From Iamia sp038233335 (lineage in GTDB: Bacteria; Actinomycetota; Acidimicrobiia; Acidimicrobiales; Iamiaceae), in assembly GCA_038233335.1 (NCBI GenBank), contig JBBSME010000116.1, forward strand, positions 1 through 9,716: 9,716 nucleotides of DNA. Direction: 5' to 3'. Position numbers and translations under genes: made by a program. Below, one piece after another: positions 1 through 5,384 of the stretch (the stretch's first letter is position 1; the number at the start of each line of letters is the position of its first letter). The notes under the pieces were generated by a model that searched no databases, was not told the DNA's origin, and saw only the letters and a list, made by a program, of their open reading frames with translations.

Positions 1-1936
1 CTCCAGCCCCCGCGCCTCCAACGAGCTGTACCGGTCGAACCTGGCCGCGGGTCAGACCGGCCTGTCGATCGCCTTCGACCTGCCCACCCAGTGCGGCTAC
101 GACTCCGACGACCCCATCGCCCGCCCCGAGGTCGGCAAGGTGGGCGTGCCCATCACCAGCCTGGACGACTTCCACGTCCTGTTCGACCAGATCCCCATCG
201 AGAAGATGAACACCTCGATGACGATCAACGGCACGGCCATGTGGCTGCTGGCCCTCTACGTCGCCCTGGCCCGCGAGCGCGGCGTCGACATCTCCGAGCT
301 CACCGGCACCACCCAGAACGACCTCATCAAGGAGTACCTGGCCCGAGGCACCTACATCTTCCCGCCGGCCGAGAGCCTGCGGATCATCGCCGAGATGTAC
401 GAGTACTGCCTGGAGGAGATCCCCAAGTGGAACGCCTCCAACATCTGCTCGTACCACCTGCAGGAGGCGGCGGCCACGCCCACCCAGGAGCTGGCCTTCG
501 CCCTGGCCAACGCCATCAGCCTCCTCGACCTGATCAAGGCGCGGGGCCACTTCACCGACGAGCAGTTCACCCGCGCCGTCGGGCGCATCAGCTTCTTCGT
601 CAACGCCGGCATCCGGTTCGTCGAGGAGATGTGCAAGATGCGCGCCTTCGGCGAGCTGTGGGACGAGTACTGCCGGGAGCGCTTCGGCGTCACCAACCCG
701 AAGTACCGCCGCTTCCGCTACGGCGTGCAGGTCAACTCGCTCGGCCTCACGGAGAGCCAGCCTGAGAACAACGCCTGGCGCATCCTCATCGAGACCCTCG
801 GGGTGACCCTGAGCCGTGACGCCCGGGCCCGGGCCGTGCAGCTGCCGGCGTGGAACGAGGCCCTGTCGCTCCCCCGCCCGTGGGACCAGCAGTGGTCGCT
901 GCGCCTCCAGCAGATCCTGGCCTACGAGACCGACCTGCTCGAGTACCCGGACCTGTTCGAGGGCTCGGTCGTGGTCGAGTCCAAGGTGGCCGAGCTGAAG
1001 GCTGACGCCAAGGCCGAGATCGAGACGATCCTGGGCATGGGCGGGATCATCCCGGCCATCGACTCCGGGTACCTGAAGTCGTCGCTGGTGCGCTCCATGA
1101 GCGAGCGCATGACCGCCATCAACACCGGCGAGCAGATCGTGGTGGGTGTGAACAAGTGGACCGAGGGCCTGGAGTCCCCGCTCCTCGGCGGCGACGACGG
1201 CGGCGTGTTCACCCTCGACGAGGCGGCCATCGCCGAGGCCATCGGCAGCCTCGACGCCGTGCGGGAGTCGCGCGACGAGGCCCGGGCCGAGGCCGCTCTG
1301 GAGGCGCTGAAGGCAGCCGCCCGCGACGGCTCCTCGATGATGGAGGCGTCCATCGAGTGCGCCCTGGCTCGGGTCACCACCGGCGAGTGGGCTGGCGCGC
1401 TGCGCGACGTGTTCGGCGAGTATCGCCCGTCCACGGGCGTGGAGGGCCAGCGCCTGGGCCTGTCCGGCGACCGGGTCGAGGCCCTCCGCACCCGCGTCCA
1501 GGGCCTGGCCGACACCCTGGGCCACCGGCCCAAGATCCTGGTCGGCAAGCCCGGCCTCGACGGCCACTCCAACGGGGCCGAGGTCATCGCCGTGTCGGCC
1601 CGCCACGTCGGCTTCGACGTCGTCTACTCCGGCATCCGGCTCAGCCCGGCCGAGATCGTGCAGTCCGCGGTGGAGGAGGGCGTCGACCTCATCGGCGCCT
1701 CGGTGCTCTCGGGCAGCCACATCGAGCTGGCCCGCCAGATCGTCGACGGCCTCCGCGAGCACGGGGCGGGCGACACCCACGTGGTGGTGGGCGGCATCAT
1801 CCCCGCGGCCGACGTCGACAAGCTGAAGGCCCTCGGCGTGGAGCGGGTCTACACGCCGGCCGACTACGAGCTGATGGACATCATGGAGTCCATCACCGAC
1901 GTCATCGGGGCCGCCCCCGCCACCGGCGCCGCCTGA
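1..1936 (+). CDS. ecm: Ethylmalonyl-CoA mutase (coenzyme-B12 mutase), 5'-truncated by the window edge
   Basis: This enzyme interconverts (2R)-ethylmalonyl-CoA and (2S)-methylsuccinyl-CoA using adenosylcobalamin, in the ethylmalonyl-CoA pathway of acetyl-CoA assimilation (family knowledge). The reading frame is open from base 2 to the stop at 1934-1936, giving 644 visible residues. The family is usually about 650-690 residues, so only a few dozen N-terminal residues and the start are missing. The catalytic barrel begins with RASNELYRSNLAAGQTGL and TQCGYDSD. SYHLQEAAATPTQE carries the active-site His equivalent to that of methylmalonyl-CoA mutase. RYGVQVNSLGLTESQPENN, near residues 239-257, replaces the RTHSQTSGWSLT segment of true methylmalonyl-CoA mutases and is the main reason for calling Ecm/MeaA. 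The C-terminal B12 domain starts near residue 508. It has the base-off motif DGHSNG with cobalt-ligand His522 (visible numbering), followed by SVLSGSH and GGIIP. A MeaB-type GTPase follows on the same strand. The gene is also named meaA in Methylobacterium and Streptomyces. Substrate choice is inferred from motifs only. Confidence 0.93.
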   Translation, partial: SSPRASNELYRSNLAAGQTGLSIAFDLPTQCGYDSDDPIARPEVGKVGVPITSLDDFHVLFDQIPIEKMNTSMTINGTAMWLLALYVALARERGVDISELTGTTQNDLIKEYLARGTYIFPPAESLRIIAEMYEYCLEEIPKWNASNICSYHLQEAAATPTQELAFALANAISLLDLIKARGHFTDEQFTRAVGRISFFVNAGIRFVEEMCKMRAFGELWDEYCRERFGVTNPKYRRFRYGVQVNSLGLTESQPENNAWRILIETLGVTLSRDARARAVQLPAWNEALSLPRPWDQQWSLRLQQILAYETDLLEYPDLFEGSVVVESKVAELKADAKAEIETILGMGGIIPAIDSGYLKSSLVRSMSERMTAINTGEQIVVGVNKWTEGLESPLLGGDDGGVFTLDEAAIAEAIGSLDAVRESRDEARAEAALEALKAAARDGSSMMEASIECALARVTTGEWAGALRDVFGEYRPSTGVEGQRLGLSGDRVEALRTRVQGLADTLGHRPKILVGKPGLDGHSNGAEVIAVSARHVGFDVVYSGIRLSPAEIVQSAVEEGVDLIGASVLSGSHIELARQIVDGLREHGAGDTHVVVGGIIPAADVDKLKALGVERVYTPADYELMDIMESITDVIGAAPATGAA

Positions 1937-1949
1937 CCGTCCCACCCTT

Positions 1950-2035
1950 CTGAACGTCAGACGCGCCGTTTCCGGCGCGCTCAGCGCCCAGGTGACCCGA
2001 TCGTGCTGTCGGTCAGACGCGCCGTTTTCGGAGCG
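1950..2035 (+). repeat. Two near-identical hairpin direct repeats between ecm and meaB
   Basis: The 20-bp unit GTCAGACGCGCCGTTTYCGG occurs at 1956-1975 and 2012-2031, differing at one base, with a period of 56 bp. A CTG lies three bases upstream of each copy. Each copy is the left part of a hairpin. Copy 1 has a perfect 7-bp stem, CGCGCCG (1962-1968) with CGGCGCG (1973-1979), and a 4-base loop. Copy 2 has stem CGCGCCG (2018-2024) with CGGAGCG (2029-2035), one mismatch and a TTTT loop. Copy 1 begins 20-30 bp after the ecm stop, so it may be a transcription terminator or an mRNA-end-stabilising or processing hairpin. Neither copy has a downstream T-run. Function is inferred. Confidence 0.7.
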
Positions 2036-2201
2036 AACCCGACCGCCGGGAGGGCCCCCATGCGGGCCAGCGGGCCCGATACGTGGACGAGCGACAGGTG
2101 CCAGGCCATGGCCCCTGCCTACCTGCCCTGCCCGCCCCGTACAAGGATCGAAGCTTGCGGATGGTTGGGGGGCCTGGACGGCGCGGCCTACGGTCGGCGG
2201 C

Positions 2202-3203
2202 GTGGAGGCCGACGCCGCGATCGAGGAACTCGACGAGCTGGTGGCCCGGGCCCGCGCCCTCGACAAGGTGGCCGTCTCCCGGCTGATCGGGGTGTTCGAG
2301 GACGCCCGACCGCAGGCCGCTCCGACCCGGGCCCGGATCCTCGACCTGCTCGACACCCCCGCCGGCCCCGACGACGAGGCGTGCATGGTGCTGGGCATCA
2401 CCGGCACCCCCGGCTCGGGCAAGTCCTCGCTGCTGGCCCGGCTCACCATCGACATGCTCGGCGCCGATGCGGACCTCAGCATCGCGGTGCTGGCCATCGA
2501 CCCTTCGAGCCCCATGTCCGGGGGCTCCTTCCTCGGTGACCGGACCCGCATGCGCGCCCCCCTCGACGAGCGGCGGCTGTTCTTCCGCAGCCAGGCGTCG
2601 GCCACCGAGCTCGGGGGACTCTCTCCCTCCAGCTTCCAGGTCTGTCGGCTGCTCACCCGGCTGTTCCGGTGCGTGATGGTCGAAACCGTCGGCATCGGTC
2701 AGAGCGAGGCCGACATTCGCCACCTGGCCGACCGGGTGTACCTGGTTCTCCAGCCCCTCGGCGGCGACGAGGTCCAGTTCCTGAAGGCCGGCATCATCGA
2801 GATCCCCGATGCCTTCATCCTCAACAAGGACGACGAGGCCGGAGCGGACACCAGCTTCCACCACCTGAAGGGCAGCCTGGGCCTGGCCCGCCCCTTCGAG
2901 GAGGAGCCCCCCGACATCCACCGCACCAGCGCCCGCACCGGTGCGGGCATGGACGAGCTGGCCCGCACGCTCCTCCACATCCTGGCCACCCGCGCCCCTC
3001 GCTCCCACGCCGAGCGGGAGCCCCACTTCCTGGAGCGGTGGGTGGAGGACGAGTGGGGCCGCCAGGGTCGACGCCACCTGGTCGACGCCCTCGGCGGCTC
3101 GGGCGCCCTGCTGGCCGACGCCGGGGGGTTCGACCCGGCCCAGCTGACCTTCGACCACAGCATCCGCGCCGTCCTCGCCGGAGACAGCGCCCGCGAAGGC
3201 TGA
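2202..3203 (+). CDS. meaB: MeaB/ArgK-type G3E GTPase, B12-mutase chaperone
   Basis: MeaB-family GTPases gate adenosylcobalamin loading onto methylmalonyl- or ethylmalonyl-CoA mutase and protect or rescue the enzyme from inactivation (family knowledge). The chosen GTG start at 2202 gives 333 residues, close to the usual 320-340. The same frame is open back to 1992, but that 70-codon stretch crosses the hairpin repeats and looks non-coding. Motifs in order are the P-loop GITGTPGSGKSS, the family signature IDPSSPMSGGSFLGDRTRM, the Walker-B-like ETVGIGQSE, DEVQFLKAGIIEIPDAFILNK, and the guanine-specificity motif NKDD (NKxD). A helical C-terminal region follows (ERWVEDEWGRQGRRHL), as expected for the dimerisation arm. 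There is no strong Shine-Dalgarno sequence before 2202, so the start is the weakest part of the call. The position directly after ecm, on the same strand, suggests it serves that mutase. Confidence 0.9.
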   Translation: MEADAAIEELDELVARARALDKVAVSRLIGVFEDARPQAAPTRARILDLLDTPAGPDDEACMVLGITGTPGSGKSSLLARLTIDMLGADADLSIAVLAIDPSSPMSGGSFLGDRTRMRAPLDERRLFFRSQASATELGGLSPSSFQVCRLLTRLFRCVMVETVGIGQSEADIRHLADRVYLVLQPLGGDEVQFLKAGIIEIPDAFILNKDDEAGADTSFHHLKGSLGLARPFEEEPPDIHRTSARTGAGMDELARTLLHILATRAPRSHAEREPHFLERWVEDEWGRQGRRHLVDALGGSGALLADAGGFDPAQLTFDHSIRAVLAGDSAREG

Positions 3204-3246
3204 TCGGCGCATCGGTCGGCGCGTCCCAGACCTCGCCGTCCCACGA

Positions 3247-3290
3247 CCGGCGACCATCCGCGCGGCCATGGGGGCACGCATGGTCGCTGG
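3247..3290 (+). terminator. Long imperfect inverted repeat downstream of meaB
   Basis: CCGGCGACCAT (3247-3257) pairs with ATGGTCGCTGG (3280-3290) over 11 positions, with a single G-T wobble, around a 22-base spacer. It starts 43 bp after the meaB stop. It could end or stabilise the meaB transcript, although no T-run follows. It could also be a protein-binding site. It overlaps the two ATG codons (3268, 3280) available to the following open frame, which argues against a real start there. Confidence 0.4.
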
Positions 3291-3330
3291 TTCGCTAGAC
3301 CGGCACCGGCGGGACCGAACCACCACCCGC

Positions 3331-3567
3331 ATCCACCTGGTGGTCGTCACCGACGACCGAAAGGGCATGGCTGAGGCCCTGGCCGAGGGCTTCGGCCTCA
3401 CGCCGGCCCAGGCCCTGGAGTCACCCCATGCGCTGTGCGGCTCGGCCGAGGAGATCGCCGAGGACCTCAGGGCCCGCCGGGAGCGGTTCGGGATCAGCGC
3501 GGTGGGGATCTCGCTCGGCGACCTCGACGCCATGGAGCCGGTGATCGCCCGCCTGGCCGGCACCTGA
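3331..3567 (+). pseudogene. C-terminal remnant of an F420-dependent LLM-class oxidoreductase
   Basis: From 3331 to the stop at 3565-3567 about 78 residues are readable. They match the C-terminal end of luciferase-like (LLM class) F420-dependent oxidoreductases: IHLVVVTDDRKGMAEALAEG, then SPHALCGSAEEIAEDL, RARRERFGIS, and the ending MEPVIARLAGT. Full-length members have about 280-300 residues and a TIM barrel carrying the F420 site. Everything N-terminal is absent. The frame is open back to ATG 3268, but those 21 residues are basic and unlike the family, and the stretch lies over the inverted repeat at 3247-3290. There is no Shine-Dalgarno sequence. The fragment has no catalytic part, so I call it a decayed, 5'-deleted gene. 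A small functional protein starting at 3268 (99 residues) or 3280 is possible but less likely. Codon use in the remnant is like that of the neighbours, so the loss may be recent. Confidence 0.7.
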
Positions 3568-3671
3568 GGACCCCGAGGCCCTCACCCACCGCCTCCCACC
3601 CCCTGTGGCATCGGCCGCGGCACCGGGAGCTGCGGTCCCCACCACACCCTGACCTGGGGCGCAACCACCCG

Positions 3672-3729
3672 GATGGGTGACCCATCTCTCACGTCGATGG
3701 GGGTCGTCTGACTCGGAGATGGGTAGCAT
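3672..3729. promoter_or_regulatory. Overlapping inverted repeats upstream of the methyltransferase gene, possible operator
   Basis: GATGGGTGACCCATC (3672-3686) is a perfect 7-bp palindrome around one central base. Its right half continues as ACCCATCTC (3680-3688), which pairs perfectly with GAGATGGGT (3716-3724), 27 bp further on. The left and far-right GATGGGT copies can therefore compete for the same central ACCCATC. TAGCAT at 3724-3729 matches four of six positions of a bacterial -10 box, but no good -35 box is seen. The site lies about 100-155 bp before the ATG at 3828. It may be an operator or an alternative-hairpin leader. The repeats are observed; the role is inferred. The rest of the gap 3568-3827 shows nothing I recognise. 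Confidence 0.4.
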
Positions 3730-3817
3730 GGGTGGTCCCTGCGTCGAGTCGGCGCCCTCTGGCGCTGCCCCTGACCTGGTCCGCCCTCCGCCCGGCTGCG
3801 CACCCCGAGCCCCCTCC

Positions 3818-3824
3818 GGAGGAA
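3818..3824 (+). promoter_or_regulatory. Shine-Dalgarno site fixing the methyltransferase start
   Basis: GGAGGAA lies just before the ATG at 3828, with five bases between GGAGG and the ATG. It is the clearest ribosome-binding site in the window. It selects 3828 over the in-frame upstream ATG at 3732, whose extra 32 codons are Pro/Ala-rich and look untranslated. Confidence 0.75.
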
Positions 3825-3827
3825 CCG

Positions 3828-4676
3828 ATGTCAGAGAAAGCCGACTTCACCGACGAGTACACCAGCAACGATCCCCGCTCGTACTACGCCAACCTGGGAT
3901 CGCTGGCCTACCAGGTACCCGAGCACGGTGCCGCTGTCTTCCGGCACCTGGCCGAGGCCATCGAGGTGGCCGACCGTCCGCCGACAGTGCTCGACGTGTG
4001 CTGCTCCTACGGCATCAACGCCGCCCTCATGAACCACGACCTGTCGTTCGACGACCTCCGTCGCCACTACACCTCGCCCGAGATCGCAGGGCTCTCCCGC
4101 GACGAGCTGGTCGCCCATGACAAGACGCTGCTGTCGCAGCACCGGCGGGACGACACCACGCGGATGCTGGGCCTGGACATCTCCGACGAGGCCGTGGGCT
4201 ACGCGGTCGACGTCGGCCTGCTCGACGGCGGCATCGTGGCCGACCTCGAATCCGACGATGCGCCCGCGTCGGCGGTCGAGACCATGGCTCAGGCCGACCT
4301 GGTCACCGTCACCGGTGGTGTCGGCTACGTCAAGGAACGCACCTTCGACCAGATCGTCGACGCCTCCGACGGCACCCCGCCTTGGGTCGCCGCCCTCACG
4401 CTTCGGTGGATCGGCTTCGATGCCATCGCCGAGACGCTGGAGGGCCACGGCCTGGTCACCGAGCGGGTCGAGGGCTACGCGGTGCGCCAGCGGCGCTTCG
4501 CGGATGCCTCCGAGCGCGACCACGCCTTCTCCGAGCTCGATGCTCGGGGTCTGGAGCCCTCCGAGATGGAGCAGGACGGCTGGCACTGCGCCGAGCTGTT
4601 CGTGGCCCGCCCCGAAGAGGCCGTGCGCGGCCAGAGCATCACCGACCTCATGGCCGGCGCCGTCGCCCAGGACTGA
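3828..4676 (+). CDS. Class I SAM-dependent methyltransferase-like protein, substrate unknown
   Basis: The protein has 282 residues, starting at the ATG with a strong Shine-Dalgarno site. The fold is suggested by a motif-I-like strand and turn, TVLDVCCSYGINAALMNH (residues 53-70). Two cysteines and a tyrosine stand where most methyltransferases have DxGxGxG, so only one glycine is kept. MLGLDISDEAVGYA (113-126) fits the acidic motif II, with Asp117 placed to hold the ribose hydroxyls. ADLVTVTGGVGYV (156-168) fits the strand-4 region. Residues 70-110 form a charged, mostly helical insert (DLRRHYTSPEIAGLSRDEL) before motif II. The C-terminal third has GWHCAELFVARPEEA. There is no signal peptide or membrane segment, so it is probably cytoplasmic. 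Neighbours do not indicate a substrate; upstream is a gene remnant and downstream is a convergent pseudogene. Methyltransferase fold is fairly likely; activity is not shown. Confidence 0.75.
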   Translation: MSEKADFTDEYTSNDPRSYYANLGSLAYQVPEHGAAVFRHLAEAIEVADRPPTVLDVCCSYGINAALMNHDLSFDDLRRHYTSPEIAGLSRDELVAHDKTLLSQHRRDDTTRMLGLDISDEAVGYAVDVGLLDGGIVADLESDDAPASAVETMAQADLVTVTGGVGYVKERTFDQIVDASDGTPPWVAALTLRWIGFDAIAETLEGHGLVTERVEGYAVRQRRFADASERDHAFSELDARGLEPSEMEQDGWHCAELFVARPEEAVRGQSITDLMAGAVAQD

Positions 4677-4686
4677 CGCCGCGCTC

Positions 4687-4806
4687 CCCGAACCCGCGAC
4701 CGATCTGGTCGCCAGGGCAGCCACCCTGGTCGCCGGTTCGGGCTGGGGTGCGACGCAGAGACCAGAGCGGTCGCCAGGGAGCCACCCTGGTCGCCGGTTC
4801 GGGCTG
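4687..4806. repeat. Tandem hairpin repeat between convergent genes, probable bidirectional terminator
   Basis: A 39-bp unit at 4707-4745 recurs as a 38-bp unit at 4769-4806, differing by one deleted base, with a 62-bp period. Both share the parts GGTCGCCAGGG and AGCCACCCTGGTCGCCGG followed by TTCGGGCTG. Each unit folds on itself: CCAGGG (4712-4717) with CCCTGG (4724-4729), and CCAGGG (4774-4779) with CCCTGG (4785-4790). Copy 1 also belongs to a longer alternative stem, 4687-4701 with 4728-4742, 14 of 15 paired. GGTCGCC occurs four times (4707, 4728, 4769, 4789). It lies 10 bp after the methyltransferase stop and 11 bp from the end of the minus-strand relic, which fits transcription termination from both sides. 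No T-run is present. Confidence 0.65.
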
Positions 4807-4817
4807 ATGCGCGGGCG

Positions 4818-5361
4818 TCAGGCGCGGGCGGCGGCGAAGAAGTCCACCAAGCCGTCCTCGCCCTGCTCGCCCGAGGCCCGGGCCACCACCTTGCCGTCGG
4901 CGTCGATGGCCACCAGGAACGGGAAGCCTCGCCGTAGGCGGCGGCCGCGGTGGGCAGCTGGCCCTCCTCCGCCTCGGAGTCGACCAGCACCGAGCCAGGC
5001 CAGTCCAGTCCTCGTCCGCCAGCCACTCTCCGGGCGGAAAGTTGGGACGATCAGCGCTGCTGGAGGTGGCCACCGCCGCCAGCCACCTTCACCCCGTCGA
5101 ACTCGCCGCCTCGTCGGCCAGGTCCACCAGCCGAGGCACCTCGGCCTGGCAGTGCGGGCACCAGTGGGCCACGAAGGCGATGACCATGGGGCCCTCGGCC
5201 CCGGGGTCGATGGTGACCGGGTCGCCGGCCGGATCGATCCCCGTCAGCGTGGGCGCGACCTGGCCGATGGCGGGGTCGGCGCTGTCGGCGACGTAGGGAG
5301 CGAGGGGCTCCCCCTCGGCGGTCACCTCGCCGAAGGCCAAGCCCGGCGAGGGAGGGGTCAC
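4818..5361 (-). pseudogene. TlpA-like thioredoxin-fold protein, frameshifted and lacking its membrane anchor
   Basis: Intact relatives are membrane-anchored or exported thiol-disulfide oxidoreductases. The first frame (GTG at 5361) reads PAIGQVAPTLTGIDPAGD, then GPMVIAFVAHWCPHCQAEV with the redox motif WCPHC, then LADE. It then shifts near 5104-5110. Homology continues as EFDGVKV, shifts near 5074-5085 to AVATSSSADRPNFPPGEWL, shifts at 5001-5010 to SVLVDSEAEEGQLPTAAAAY, and shifts near 4927-4928 to FPFLVAIDADGKVVARASG, ending at a TGA at 4818-4820. That makes four frame changes in about 185 bp. The third coincides with a 5-bp tandem duplication (CAGTC twice, 5001-5010); removing one copy restores the frame. 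The usual N-terminal membrane helix is absent, and hrpB begins 23 bp away. The residues remain family-like throughout, so decay is recent, or some shifts are sequence errors. No functional product can be made as written. Confidence 0.8.
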
Positions 5362-5384
5362 CGCCGGTCGACCACACTGACCCG

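Noticed and set aside
1937..2201. Cobalamin riboswitch in the gap before meaB, considered because both neighbours are B12-related.
   Set aside because: No B12-box-like GCCACTG or other conserved riboswitch core could be found; the gap is explained by two short hairpins and otherwise shows nothing.
1992..2201. An N-terminal extension of MeaB starting at 1992.
   Set aside because: The frame is open, but the sequence crosses the hairpin repeats, is Pro/Arg-rich and unlike MeaB. The GTG at 2202 gives the normal length.
2013..3563. A 516-codon minus-strand open frame across meaB.
   Set aside because: Low-complexity composition, no family motifs, and it lies opposite a clear MeaB GTPase.
3732..3827. 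An upstream start for the methyltransferase at ATG 3732.
   Set aside because: The 32 extra residues are Pro/Ala-rich, and a strong Shine-Dalgarno site directly precedes ATG 3828.
4728..4760. A tRNA T-arm-like GGTTCGGG within the tandem repeat.
   Set aside because: The flanking bases do not form a T-stem, and no acceptor stem, anticodon arm or CCA end can be placed.
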